Assembly: GCA_014529385.2 (NCBI GenBank)
Contig: CM043971.1
Location: 90,320,840 to 90,384,839, forward strand
DNA from: Adiantum capillus-veneris
Lineage: Eukaryota > Streptophyta > Polypodiopsida > Polypodiales > Pteridaceae
Direction of reading: 5' to 3'
DNA: 64,000 bases
Shown: positions 22,073-34,043 of the stretch, piece after piece
Numbering within the stretch: the stretch's first letter is position 1
How the letters are laid out: each line of letters opens with the position of its first letter
The notes under the pieces: generated by a model
Databases searched by the model: none
Seen by the model: the letters and a program-made list of their open reading frames with translations, nothing else
What the model was told of the DNA's origin: nothing
Made by a program: the position numbers and the translations under genes

Positions 22073-22338
22073 CCTGGCGTGCTCATGCCCCTCATTGGCT
22101 GGATCAGCCTACAACGGATCGCCCTTGCCTTTGCCTTTTTTGCGCTCTTTCCGTTGGTAGCCTCTCACAATCTTGCGTTGAGCGACCTCCACTGGTTTGA
22201 GTCCTTTGCTGCCGCGTTGCCATCACCCTTGCCTTCACCTTTTTGTCCTCTTCCTCCTGGCCACCTTTTGGTTCTTGCTCTCAGTGACCTATGACATCAC
22301 CATCTAGCTGTGCACCATTGGATATTGCAAAGATAAAT

Positions 22339-22341
<3 letters not shown>

Positions 22342-22414
<73 letters not shown>

Positions 22415-22423
22415 CCCCCCCCC
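22342..22423. repeat. (TC)n tract followed by C12
   Basis: About 35 TC units run into a run of 12 cytosines. I see nothing else supported between 22424 and 22836. Confidence 0.95.
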
Positions 22424-22836
22424 TTGCCTATGTGTTGTTAACTGTGTGCACACCAAAGCCACTGCGTCACGGGGTTAGAGCACAAGGGGAACAACACTCA
22501 AAGGGCCAAGAGTGGTCGTTAGGGTAATATTAGAAGTCTTGTACTGCATGGTTGGAATAATTACTCCTTATGTGACCGTGCCTGCGTTGTTATTGGGCAT
22601 AGTGAGTGAATAGGCCTTTATATCTTTTACTAATAACATTAAATGCTCTGTTCCAATCCACGTGTTATGAATGGACATGTGTACAATGTAAATTCAACTT
22701 GGGTCAGAGTCAAGCGAATAGGGCCCTTCGGAGATTATTGGGGTCCTTTTTCGCCTGGGTCTGACTCTAGTCACATCACCTATTATGACATTATCGCATC
22801 GAACAAAACCAATCAAATAGACACAACGCGCACACA

Positions 22837-23880
22837 TGAGAAAAATACAAAAAACCAGAGGAATTTACGACAACGACGCCATCAACAAAAGAGGAAAGAC
22901 AGCAAAATCACGCGACATCGACAACAAAAAGAGCAAAGGCACCGAAGGCATGCCCCGACCGACCCTGAAAAGACATACGCACTACTCCGACGCACCGGCA
23001 AGCTGCCATTCACCGGCATATCACAACCACGACACCATTTTCAATAAACCATAGGTTATTATCATCATTTTTCAGTTTTCACCCAAGCCTTGTAGAAAGA
23101 TCCCAACTTGTAAATTTCCCTCTCTCTAGGTAATGGTCACAAAGGCCCACCTAGAAGTTTTCATTTTAAATAACTCCCAAGACAAAGCAAGGGTCAACCA
23201 CACTGGGTCCACCGACTTGCTTTGTCTCCTTGATTAGCTTACCCTAATCAAATCGGGATTACCCTAATCCAAGTAGCCAACACCTAGAAAAGGGCACTGA
23301 GAGGTCACTATCGGGAGGGGGGCAGTTCATGAGAGGTCAACACTTGGTAGAGTTTTAGTGGGAGGAATTGGCACTATTGGCATCACGGGGAGGGGACTTG
23401 TATGATGGTTTGTTTTTGGAATTGCACCATGTGAAGGGAGCTGCGTCCACCTCTCGACTCCAATGGTCGATGCACACACACATACACATTCTTGGTAGCA
23501 AGTTTCATATCATCGAGTCATCCTTAGAGAACGCACCAAGTAGATTCACCATCTCTTCTCCCTATCTCTCTATCACCACGGTGTGTCACCTTGTCGGAAG
23601 GAAGGTCATTGTAAATACGGCAAGAAATAATTCTCCCTCACACCCCCAAGGGTTTTCATCATTTGTAAGTGCGCTCTGTGTGTGTGTGTGTGTGTGTGTG
23701 TGTATAAGTTTGCAGTGTTCACATCATGGTTGTCTACGTCCTAGCCGCTCAAAGCTAGGTGGTGCCCCCTGTTCGCTTTATGGTGACCAGCTCAAGGCAT
23801 GCATTCGGCTCGCGGTGTTATAGAGGCGGTCGGGGTCCGGGTATCACTTTGCTCCCGTCATTTGGTGCCCCCACTGAGGA
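22837..23880 (+). repeat. 5' LTR of the Tat-like element and primer-binding site
   Basis: The LTR runs from TGAGAAAAATAC to CTCCCGTCA (22837-23860), with a (TG)n tract at 23676-23703. Directly after it, TTTGGTGCCCCCACTGAGG is a primer-site-like sequence of the kind found after plant gypsy LTRs. The tRNA cannot be named with confidence. Confidence 0.85.
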
Positions 23881-25199
23881 GGGCTTCTAAGAAACCTTCA
23901 GTTTACAATGTTGAAAGCAATGCACCTCATCAATCATGGACGAATGGCTGAAGGAATTTTCTAATTGGAGGGCGGAAGAGGAGGAGACTAAGGAGGCACT
24001 AGCCACCTTCATTAAAGTACTACTGCCAGGGTGTAGTGTCGTCAGTATTCAAGAGGTAAGCTCCCCATCTCACTTTGCTCGTTTTGAGAGCATCAGGTGG
24101 GAGGTCTATGAAGTTCTATCACTGTTGTCAACCAAAACACACTGTTAATGAGTGCCAGCAACGAAGGTAGCGAAGGGGCTGAAATCGTCTACATCGACAT
24201 TCACCGCGAAGAAGTCATCCACATCAAAGGAGGAAAGAAAATGGTAAGGCCTCTCTTCCTTAAGGAAACTACAATCAAAGTTATAACCTCTACTCCAAAA
24301 TGGCTTAAAGGGGCTGCTTGAGCCCAAGGTAAGGAAAGGATAAGCCAATCTGGAAACACATGACCCCAAAGGGAGATCAAGCATCTGGCCAAGCAAGTGC
24401 TTCAAGCTCAGAGAGCCGGGTCATACCCAGCTTGCCAAAGAGGAAGTCATCCGAAGCTAAGCGGCGGAAGGTCGCCTACCGATTTGCACGATGCATGCGA
24501 GTACTACCAATCCACTGGTAAGAAGGTTCCCATGCCCTAAGGAAGAGTGGTTTAGTTATTGCTCTCTCTACTTTGGAAGACGGGTAGAGGGTCTTCCTCC
24601 TCTCCCTGTACAACTTATCCTGAAGAAGCTCTCCACCCGGGTGAAACCCAGTGGGCTGGAGACGAGTTGCAATTGAATGGAGTGGAATTCATGCAACACG
24701 TCGACTACGGTAATTATCTGCATTTGCTACTAGCCAAAAGGCTGGGAGTGGTCAGACGCATCGCCATCACCCTGTACGTACTAAGCGACGAAGGAAAGGT
24801 AGAGACCATGAAAGGCGACGACCTCCTGTGGATGTGTCGACTCATCAACACTGGCATGGTAAGAGTATAAGTAAGTACACCACCCTATGTGCATGATGGA
24901 AAATGGGTCGACAGCATTCCCATTTAGATTCCTGTAGCATATGCATGTGAATATCTATGTAGATAGAAAAATATTCTACCAACAGAAGATCGTGTACCTA
25001 TTCGATGCGGCGTGCTAGGAGAAATCCTTAATTCCCCAAAACCTATCATTCTCCCCATATTGGATTACCACCATTCCTTTAATGTTTCTATCTTTATCTT
25101 GTTTTAATTTATCCACCCAACTCTGTAAAAAGCCGCTACTATTGTTAGTATAATATAAAAGAAAAGAAAAAACAGTTTGTAATTTCCTGAGTCACTACC
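23881..25199 (+). other. leader between primer site and gag
   Basis: Short open frames occur (for example 23936-24148 and 24559-24870) but none has a recognised motif. Probably 5' untranslated leader of the Tat-like element, possibly with a decayed small frame. Confidence 0.5.
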
Positions 25200-26099
25200 A
25201 TGGCAAGTGTCTCTTTCCCCACGTTCAGTGGAAAGAAGGGAGAAGATCTCACCACCGACTTTTTGGATGATTTCGACATCTCTTGTGTGGTTTCCAACAA
25301 GGATGACGACGCTTCACGACTTTGAATTTTTCCTCTACGAATGAAAGTAGAGGCCAAGTCCTGGTACAATGCATTGCCCCAGGCTATCAAAAATGCATGG
25401 GATGTTTTACGGGCTGCCTTTGTAAAGAGGTTTGGTGGAGGCACAATCGGAGAAGCTATGGCAGCTACTACTGACGGAATTGAAGCAGGGAGGTCTGCTA
25501 GAGTATGCCACCTATGAGTCCAAGTTTGTGGACTTATAGGAGAGATGGGTTTCCTCACTGGAGGAAGGCGAAGGAGCACCTAGTTTCCTAAAGAAGGACC
25601 GTTTCATTGCTAGCTTGTGGTCGCCGCTTAGAGAGAAGGTGAAGGGAAGGCTTCCTGTAACATATGAGTTGGCAGTAGAAGTAGCCCGCCTAAAAGACAA
25701 GAAGTTGCGCATGCAAGCAAGAGTAAATGAGTTAGAGGATACAAGCTCAATCCAACCAACCCCAGTGACTGCAACAGCCAGTCATAGACCCCAACCACAA
25801 GAGGCATCAGAGGAGCAGCAAGACCTGCTGAGTCGCATCAATACCCAACTAGAGAGTTTATCCGTGCATCTAGTGCAGCAAGGGCATGCACCTATCAGAA
25901 ATCCAGAACAAGGAAGAGGACAACGAAGGCAAAACCAAGAGTACCACTGCTACAATTGCGGGGAAGACGTCCATGGTATGTACTACTGCCCGCATCCAAG
26001 GAGGCAGAATTTCAATAGAGGGGGGAGACAGAATCAGATCTCTTCGCCAAGGGAAAAACCACCACCACCCAGGCAACCAGGGCCGATCCCACCGCTCTA
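25200..26099 (+). pseudogene. gag of the Tat-like element
   Basis: ATG at 25200 opens a Gag region with SWYNALPQAIKNAWDVL and AAFVKRFG, the capsid core typical of plant gypsy Gag. A TGA near 25322 and a frameshift near 25480-25500 break it. The frame resumes and ends with a zinc knuckle CYNCGEDVHGMYYC at about 25950-25992 (C-x2-C-x4-H-x4-C complete). The C-terminal end is Pro-rich. The product would be the particle-forming protein, but this copy cannot make it whole. Confidence 0.8.
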
Positions 26100-27003
26100 G
26101 ATCCTTCGACCACCTATACAACAACAACCACCACCACAACCTCTCATTCCACCACTATACCCACCACCTGTTGTAAACCAAGCGGTAAGTGTTATTAGCT
26201 TGGAGGCTAAAGGGAAGGCAAATGTAGAAGAATCAATTCAAGAGAAGCACAAAGGGAAAGCAAAAGTAGAAGAAGTGGATGCTATGGGAGTGAAGCGTGC
26301 CAGGCATGAGGAAGCCTCTCAAAGAGAAGAGAAAATGAAAGGGAAGGCCGAGTCTAGCAAGCAAGTAGGTAAATCGCGACCGAAGATATACATCGTGGAT
26401 TTCTCACTAAGTGAGTATGCTAAACCCTATGATTTGGTTCAGGATGTGTTGATGCAGGGCCCGAAGATAACTTGGCCCCAGTTACTCCACCTTGCACCAA
26501 GAATGAGGAGGCAATGGAAAAAAATGGTGAGTACCAAGAAATCAAGACCAAGGATTGTTGGGGCTATCTCTGGAAGGGATCTCAACGACATCCTACCAAC
26601 TATGGATGCCCACATCAAGGGGCAACGAATCTCAAACATCTACATAGATGGTGGCATGCAAATATGCGTCATGAGTGAAAAAATGATGCACCATCTAGGT
26701 CTAGAGGTGAGTAGGCCGGCACCCTACCGAGCCAAAATGGCAAATAATGTAAGAGTGAAATACGTAGGCATTGTGAATGCAGTCAAAGTAAAAGCATTCA
26801 ATACAGAAGTGGAGGTAGACATCTTTGTCATGCCACACAAAGGAGAGGGCTACTCTATCATTCTTGGGAGACCCTGTCTCATGGATATGGAAGCTAAGAA
26901 AGACTGGAGCACTGGAATGATTCAGATGAAGGACGCTAAAGGGAAGTCCATATTCTACGATATGAGGACTGGGAAGCAACGCAACATGATCTTGGAGGCT
27001 TGA
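26100..27003 (+). pseudogene. protease region with altered active site, Tat-like element
   Basis: The frame carries a basic Lys/Glu linker, then SNIYIDGGMQICVMSEK near 26630-26680 and SIILGRPCLMDMEAKKDW near 26855-26905. The ILGRP block is the normal second half of a gypsy retropepsin. At the active site, D-S/T-G reads D-G-G, so the catalytic Asp is kept but its partner is lost. Activity is unlikely. Open from about 26200 to 27003. Confidence 0.75.
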
Positions 27004-27223
27004 GAAGATGAGTCCACCAGCAACTATTCATCTACCTCAGGAGAAGAGACAACCGCCACTGATGGGAGTGACAGTAACATTGAAGTGATGGGGGTCATTC
27101 TTAAAGACCCAAAAAGATTGACACAATCTGAAACACCCCCAACAAACCAAGAGGAACCATCAGGTACGCAATCCTTAGAGGATGCAGGTAAATTACAAAG
27201 GATGCTCTCAAATGAATTAACCG

Positions 27224-28075
27224 ATGAAGAAAGGAAGGAATATGTCCATGCTGGGTAATTTCACTACACTGTTCATTGATGGCTATGATAAGATCACAAG
27301 AATTACAGTAGTACAACACCACATAAAACTCAAGGAAGTCAATAAACCCGTGGTGCAAAAGCTCAAAAAACTTGGAGTAATCCAACAAGAGGCACTACTT
27401 AAAGAAGTGAGGAGTTTGCTACAGGCAGGTTTCATCTACCCTGTCAAAGACTCAGAATGGGTCTCCCCAGTAGTAGTCACACCAAAGAAGAATGGCAAGT
27501 GGAGAGTCTGTGTGAACTATAAACCTCTCAATGCAGCCACGAAGAGGGATCACTTTCCCCTCCCATTCCAGGATGAAATTCTCAATGGAGTGGCGAGTCA
27601 CGAGCGATACACAGTGTGCGATGGCTACTCAAGATACTTCCAGATTAGCATTGCGGAAGAAGACCAGACAACCTTCATCACACCTTGGGGATGCTTTGCT
27701 TACAGAGTGATGGCTTTTGGCCTCACTAACGCTCCGACCACATTTCAACGCTATGTGACCTTTGTTTTCCAACCCTACTTTGGAACATCAATACGGGTTT
27801 TTATAAATGATTTTTGCATCTATAGTTCATGAACCCTCCATTTAAGCAAAGTCTATTATGGCTTAACCAGGCTGCAAACCTTGGGTGGCGAGCTCAACGT
27901 GGATAAGTGTCACATTGGTGAAAGCAAGGTCACTCTCCTTGGCCATGTAATTTCAGCTAAAGGGATTGAGGCTGACCCTAGCAAGATTCAAGCTCTGGTA
28001 TCTCATTCACTTGATATCTCAAGTGGTCCTCCCTCTAGAACAAGTCACCCAGAGGGATGTCTTCTCATGGAGTGA
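27224..28075 (+). pseudogene. reverse transcriptase with mutated catalytic box, Tat-like element
   Basis: Motifs in order: GFIYPVKDSEWVSPVVVTPK, WRVCVNYKPLNAATKRDHFP, VMAFGLTNAPTTFQRYV and the active-site segment FINDFCIYSS (about 27798-27829). The second Asp of the box is present but the first is Asn (N-D instead of D-D), which would abolish polymerisation. A TGA follows at 27830, and the frame continues with LGHVISAKGIEADPSKI until 28075. The 220 bases before 27224 hold acidic sequence out of frame. Confidence 0.85.
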
Positions 28076-28184
28076 ATAAAATAAGCAGCAATTGACCGAG
28101 GTGAAGCAAATCCTAGCTAAGCTTCCCACCATTTCACCCCCTAAGTGGGACGAGCCATTTTATGTGAACCCCACAATGTAGGAA

Positions 28185-29048
28185 GTGATACACTCGGTCG
28201 ACGTCGTACTAATGCAAAAGGACCCCCAAACGTCTTTCATGCGTCCTATTTGCTTCTCTAGTCGTGTCATGACCCCGTCAGAAAAGGGATTTACCGAAGT
28301 AGAACACATGGTTCTTGTACTAATGTTTGCTACCACAAAGTTCCGCTCCTATCTTCTGCCTAGACCCTTTGTAATTCTGACAATTGAGGAGGTCTTTCGA
28401 TATGTAATGCGATACATGGATGTCTCATCTAGGATCTCTAAATGGTTGGTTAGATTACAAGAGTTCGACTACACCATGCAAGTGGAAAACTCCACCAGGG
28501 CTAGTTTAGCGGGGATACTCACTCATCGCCACTATGAGAAGAAGTTGAAGGTCAATCCGAAAGCAAAAGAAGAAACACCAATGGTAGAAATTCCTAAGCT
28601 AGAAAGAGCTCACTCTCTATTCTTTGATGGAGCATACAAAAGAACAGTGGACCAGTCTGTAGGCTGGCATAGTCATTTTCAATGCGCAACAAGAAAGAGT
28701 ATTCTCCATCAGGTAGTTATTACAGTCCCACTCCAACAACGACAGAGAGTATGCAGCTCTAATTCTTGGGTTGGAACAGTGTATTTCACAAGGAATTCAG
28801 CGCCTAAATGTGTTTGGCGATGCTTTGCTTTTGATAAGGCAGATAAACGGCACTTAGGTTTGTAAAAATCAGTTTTTACTTGGTCAACTATGCCAAGTTA
28901 AGGATCTTCTAAGGAAGTTTGAAGCAGTGAAACTATTTCATGTCCCCATAGCAAAAAATCAGGAGGCAGATGCTCTAGCCAAAGAAAGAATACAAGACGT
29001 TTCCGTAGGAGCAATCAAACTGAAACTACCCCTCTTTCAAGGTACTGA
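28185..29048 (+). pseudogene. RNase H plus second Tat-type RNase H
   Basis: The first RNase H shows ICFSSRVMTPSEKGFTEVE and KWLVRLQEFDYTMQVEN. A second domain begins with RAHSLFFDGAYKR near 28605-28640. It goes out of frame at about 28660 and its remaining blocks are still readable in other frames (NVFGDALLLI, then PIAKNQEADALAKER near 28950-28990). The pattern D...D...A-D-A-L-A is that of the additional plant-type RNase H in Tat elements. The copia insertion begins at 29049, four codons after LPLFQGT. Confidence 0.78.
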
Positions 29049-29289
29049 TGTTACCATATACATGTGGTAGTGATGTGTGTGAACACACTAGGACCGCCGA
29101 GGCAGTTTTTCCCTCTTTAGGAGGTTTTTTCCCCCGAGCATTGTATATACGCCCATCACTCTAGGGCTATCTATCTTTCCATTGCACACTAAGTAGGACA
29201 CTCTCTATTGTGTGCGTTGAGCTTCCTTCATCTTCCCCAAGCTGTGTGTGTTTCTCAGCAACCCTAATTTCAATAATTGGTATTAGAGC
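29049..29289 (+). repeat. copia 5' LTR and tRNA-Met primer-binding site
   Basis: The 5' LTR (29049-29275) ends CAATA where the 3' LTR has CAACA. It is followed by TGGTATTAGAGC at 29278-29289, which differs by one base from the standard primer site for initiator tRNA-Met. Confidence 0.92.
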
Positions 29290-29638
29290 AGGTTGCATCC
29301 TCCCGGGCTTAGTCGCCAGTTGCTCCAATACACGCCCGCTCACTTTCTCGAATTTCAGTGAGCTTTGGCGAGCGTTCGCAGGTCGACAAATATTTTGGGA
29401 TAAGCTCCTAGTGCTTGGTCTGCTCAAATTTTTGATTTGGGCTCATTTTGGCATCCGTTTCCACTACAAGCAGTGTTGCACAGGCTATTTCATCATTTTG
29501 TGTAGAGTTTTTGTCAGTGCCGTTTTCTTCATAACAGGTGCCTTATAGTCTTCTACGGTTTGTGCTATATAGCATGTGATGTTCCTACTCCATTTCTCCT
29601 ATTTTTGGGCAGTTTTCACATCAGGTGTAGCATTTACC

Positions 29639-31314
29639 ATGGCTGACAACAACAACACAAATGTGTTCAAGATGTTTGGTGTTGAGGACAGGTTGGATGG
29701 GGACAACTACCCTATGTGGGCTTATATGATGCAACATGTTCTTGTGTCAAAGGGCGTCTGGAACATTGTGCAGGGCATTGATGTACGTCCTGGTTTTGAG
29801 GATGTTGAGGATATTGCAGGTCTTGCTGCAAGGATTCCTGCTGTTAGAGTTGTTTTGCCTACGGTAGAACAAGCTCGTTGGGATGTTAAGGATGCGCAGA
29901 CTCATGCATTGATTGCGTTGTCTGTGAAGCGCACCATTGTTCCTCATATCCATTTAGCAAAATCTGCAAAACAGGCTTGGGATATATTGGCTGGTCTTTA
30001 TGCAAGTCGCAATGAGGCTAAAACTGCTTTGCTGCGTAAAGAGTTAGAGTCGAAGATTATGCATGAGGAAGATGATATGGACACTTTCCTTGCTAGTGTC
30101 AAGGATATTAATGAGAAACTCATTTTTGCAGGTGAAGTCATTTCAGACAGTTCCCTCGTGCAGACTGTTCTTGATGCCTTACCAGATTCCTACCAAACTT
30201 TTGCTAGTACTTGGAGACTTATAACCCAAGGAAATCCAGAAGTCGTCAAGTTTGATGCATTATGCACATTGCTGTTGCAAGTGTCACTTTCCAAAAAAAA
30301 CAAGACTAGACAACGTGCAATTGAACATGCTTTTATTGCTTCTCAAAGAAAGGGTGGTAACAGCAATGCAGCCACTTCTTATGGTTCTGCTGCGAGTGGC
30401 AAAACTTATGTTCCTAATGCTTCTGCTAGTAGCACTTCGTCGGGCAATTCTCGTGACGAGGGCAAAAAGAAGATGCATTGCCATTATAGTCAAGCTAATG
30501 ATCACTTGATCAAATCGTGTCCTAAGTTGAAGGCCACAGAGGCTAAGAAGAAAGAGGGTGGTTCCACTGCAAATGCTGGTTCCACTACAAATGCATCCAT
30601 TGTTGAGTCTTCTATGAAAGGAGACTGTAATGCTGATGTTGATGCAAAATGGGCTTTTAGCGCAGAGTGCACTTACAATCCTACTGTCCATTATGCATGC
30701 TTGTCAGTTGCTGCAGATTCACATGTGTGGTATTTTCATAGTGGTGCTACAAAGCACATTACCTCAAATCGTGAATTGTTTATCTCTCTTGAGTCTGTCC
30801 CTCATGGGAATTCTGTCACTTGTGCCAACAATGCCTCTTATCGAGTTCAGGGAGTTGGAAAGATTGTGCTTATTGCTGCTGCAAATGGCAGTTCCTTCAC
30901 ACTTGTTGATGTAATTTATGTACCTAGGATCGAGAAGAATCTCTTGTCTGTATACGCACTTGCTAGACTTGGACTTGTAGTCAAATTTGTCGATGACAGA
31001 TGTATTGTTCATGATCTCAGCTTTGGTGATGAAATTGTTGCATCTGGCCTTTTGTGCCGTGGGCTGTATAAGCTCACTTTGTATGACAAGTGTGGACAAA
31101 ATTTTGCAAATGCTATTGCGGATTCAAGGGCTATTTTAGATGCAAAATTTTGGCATGCACGTTTTGGTCATTTGAATTTTGCCAGTTTGCTGCGTTTGCA
31201 GAAATCTGATATGGTTGCTTCTTTGCCACCTCTTGAAGCACCTGTCAAACATGTTTGTGAAGGCTGTATTTTGGGTAAGATGCAGCGTTCTAAGTTTCCA
31301 AAGGATGGTTCATT
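29639..31314 (+). pseudogene. copia gag, protease and integrase zinc region
   Basis: ATG at 29639 (MADNNNTNVFKMFGVEDRL) opens a copia Gag with NYPMWAYMMQ and LLRKELESKIMHE. The zinc knuckle is damaged: CHYSQANDHLIKSC has Ser for the second Cys. The protease active site reads WYFHSGATKHITSN, with His for the catalytic Asp, so it is dead. The pre-integrase segment FWHARFGHLNFASL and HVCEGCILGKM is complete. The frame would continue into the integrase core but is cut at 31314 by a MITE. Confidence 0.85.
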
Positions 31315-31774
31315 CATTAGGAAAATTTTGAACTCATTTTTGGGCCTTTTAAGAGTGCCACATCATCAAAGTTGTACAAAAGAAAGCAACCCGGTAGACC
31401 CCTCTAAATATTGCTTAGAACCCCATGATATGACCTATCATTGGAAAGTTCTTGAAAAATGGATACTAAAGAGCCAAGGTCCGAAAAGTTTGGATGACTT
31501 CTATGAAATTTATGCCATTTTTTTTCAATCAGCCAAGTTTTGTTACCGTTACGGTAATCTAAAATCACCTTTTTCTAGATCTATATGAAGGTAATGTCCG
31601 ATACATGCATGCTATATATCAATAGATAGCATTTGAAGAGTAGATTCTAAATATCCAACCTCCAAAAATTTTGGATCTTATTTGCAAAAAATTTATCGAT
31701 CCCCACTTTTTGAAAGCTATGCCACATCAACAATTCTTACAAGGCCCATTTTTAAGTCCAAACTTTTCCTAATG
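31315..31774. mobile_element. CATTAGG-type MITE inside copia integrase
   Basis: The left end CATTAGGAAAATTTTGAACT runs on through TCATTTTTGGGCCTTTTAAGA. The right end is its imperfect complement (CATTAGGAAAAGTTTGGACT reading inward, then GGGCCTTGTAAGAA). The interior is AT-rich and non-coding. Joining 31314 directly to 31775 gives an in-frame copia sequence (GSF then QATCRLQ), so there is no clear target duplication. Its ends resemble those of copies I, II and III of the candidate new transposon, so it is probably a deletion derivative of that family. Confidence 0.75.
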
Positions 31775-32399
31775 TCAGGCCACGTGCAGGTTGCAGATTG
31801 TGCATAGTGATGTTTGTGGGCCCATGCAAACTCGGTGCTTGGGCTATTACCTGTGCTTCGTGACTTTCATTGATGATTACTCAAGGCATGCATGGGTATT
31901 TCCGCTTAAAGTGAAGTCCAAAGTTTTTATGTGCTTCAAACAATTTCTGGCTATGGTTGAAAATGTCTCAAAATATACTATGGGCACCCTCCATTCGGAT
32001 CGATGGGGGGAGTATATGTCTCATGAATTTAATGCATTTCTGGCTACTCATGGGATAAAACACCAATGTACATTGCCTTATACACGTCAGCAAAATGGTG
32101 TTACTGAGAGGAAAAACAGGTCACTGACGGAAATGGCACGATGTATGGTCAAAAGTCAAGCTTTGCCGCATTCTTTTTGGCTTGAGGCCATCATGTGTGC
32201 CACTTATGTACTTAACAGGTGTCCTACGAAAGCTTTGCACTCTATTTATCCATATGAAGCATGGCATGATAGAAAGCCTTCTATTGAGCACATGCGTGTT
32301 TTTGGCTGTTTGGCATATGCTTTGGTGCCACAAGTGCAGCGCAAAAAATTGGATGATAAGGCTGTCAATGTATTTTTGTTGGTTATAGTGTTGAAATAA
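31775..32399 (+). pseudogene. copia integrase core
   Basis: LQIVHSDVCGPMQT (first Asp), TFIDDYSRHAWVFPLK, GTLHSDRWGEYMS (second Asp) and LPYTRQQNGVTERKNRSL (catalytic Glu) are all present, followed by SFWLEAIMCATYVLNR. The D, D and E residues are kept. The frame ends at TAA 32397 near VNVFLLVIVLK, where copia proteins normally continue into the linker. A frameshift explains the stop. Confidence 0.85.
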
Positions 32400-32455
32400 A
32401 ATGTTACAGGTTATATCATCCGTAAACAAAGCGTATTCTAGTTTCACGGGATGTA

Positions 32456-33725
32456 GTGTTTGTGGAAGATTCTGTTCAGCCCTTGCTGTCATGTACTAGA
32501 GACAGTAATGTAAGCTCACAGGACATTTATGACGCTTTGTTGCCTGTTTTCAGTGGTGGAAATACGAATGTAAGTTCCAATGAGGAAAATGTACAGCCTA
32601 TGGGGGTTTATGAAAATGTTATAGATCAGCCTATTATTGATGCAGATGTACATGATGTACTTGATGAGGAAAGGGTTGAAAATGAGCAGGCTAGAGGTAT
32701 GCCAAAATGGCTAGTGCACACTTTGCGTGACAGTAAATTGGATGCACCTTTGTCTAGTCGTCCTCGTTCAGGCTCTCACCATGCATCTTATGCATCAGAT
32801 TGTTATGCTTTGGTTGTGTCTAGTTTACATGATGTTGAGGAGCCTCTGTCTTTTGATGAAGCACAGAATTCAGAAAATTGGATAGCTACCATGCAATCAG
32901 AATATGATGCACTTATAGAAAATGACACATGGACTTTATGTGATTTGCCTCCTGGCAAAGAGGCCATTGGTACGAAGTGGGTTTACAAGTTGAAACGCAA
33001 GCCGAATGGTGAGATCGATCGCCGTAAGGCTCGACTTGTTGCAAAGGGTTATGCACAGCAAAACGGCATAGATTATGAAGAGACTTTTTCTCCCACTTGT
33101 CGTATGACTACTGTGCATTTTCTATGTGCATTGGCAGCTCATTTTGGTTGGGATGTACATCAATTAGACATTGTTACTGCTTTCTTGAATGGTGACATAT
33201 TTGAGGAAGTTTATGTAACGCACTTTACATCTTGGCTTGTTTTGTCCCAAGGGGGGATCATTGCCGCCAGACTTACATGCTTTTTTGGACTCAGATTGGA
33301 CTAGTTGTTTTGACACACGAGTGTCCATAAGTGGTTTTTGTTTCATGCTTGGCAGTTCATGTATATCAATATGGTTGAGCAAGAAGCAACCTACTGTGGC
33401 CACTTCAAGTTGTGAAGCTGAGTACAGGGCATTCTTCACAGCTACGGTTGAGTGTGTATGGCTCAGATGCCTGAACACTGCCAACACTATCTACACTGAT
33501 AGTCAGAGCGCATTGGTAGTTGCAAGGAACCCAGTTTTTCATGCTTGCACAAAGCACATTGAGGTGCATTACCATTATTTCAGGGAGAGGCTCTCAACAG
33601 GAGAGATCAGCTTGGCTTATGTGCCAACACAGGACAACCTTGTAGATCTTTTCACAAAGGCATTGTCTCGTGAGAAGCTTGAAGCTTTCCGCAAATCTTT
33701 TGGCTTACTCCCCTTTGTGGACTGA
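32456..33725 (+). pseudogene. copia reverse transcriptase (internally deleted) and RNase H
   Basis: After a linker, reverse transcriptase starts with SENWIATMQSEYDALIEN, TKWVYKLKRKPNGEIDRRKA and ends abruptly at QLDIVTAFLNGDIFEEVYV near 33215. The sequence jumps into RNase H (FLDSDWTSCFDTRVSISGFC, SSCEAEYRA, YTDSQSALVVARN, KHIEVHYHYFRE). The segment with the YVDD box and thumb is missing, roughly 900 bases by comparison with normal copia size. The frame ends LLPFVD before TGA. Confidence 0.85.
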
Positions 33726-33787
33726 TCATGTCCTCAGGGCATGGCACTTCCCTTTACTCATGTGCCAGCTCTCGTTCACCACATCAC

Positions 33788-34027
33788 TCGAGGGGGGATT
33801 TGTTACCATATACATGTGGTAGTGATGTGTGTGAACACACTAGGACTGCCGGGGCATTTTTTCCCTCTTTAGGAGGTTTTTTCCCCCGAGCATTGTATAT
33901 ATTCCCATCACTCTAGGGCTATCTATCTTTCCATTGCACACTAAGTAGTACACTCTCTATTGTGTGCCTTGAGCTTCCTTCATCTTCTCCAAGCTGTGTG
34001 TGTTTCTCTGCAACCCTAATTCCAACA
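33788..34027 (+). repeat. copia polypurine tract and 3' LTR
   Basis: CGAGGGGGGATT precedes TGTTACC at 33801. The LTR ends CCAACA at 34027 and is followed by AGTGA. Confidence 0.93.
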
Positions 34028-34043
34028 AGTGATGCTATGCCTG

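Larger units (their letters stand above)
29049..34027 (+). mobile_element. Ty1/copia retrotransposon nested in the Tat-like element
   Basis: Two 227-bp LTRs (29049-29275 and 33801-34027), TGTTACC...CAACA, differ at about a dozen positions, or about 95 percent identical. Flanks are ACTGA and AGTGA, a target duplication with one change. The order gag, protease, integrase, reverse transcriptase, RNase H defines copia. It is 4979 bp long, includes a 460-bp MITE and lacks the middle of reverse transcriptase, so it is non-autonomous now. Confidence 0.95.
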
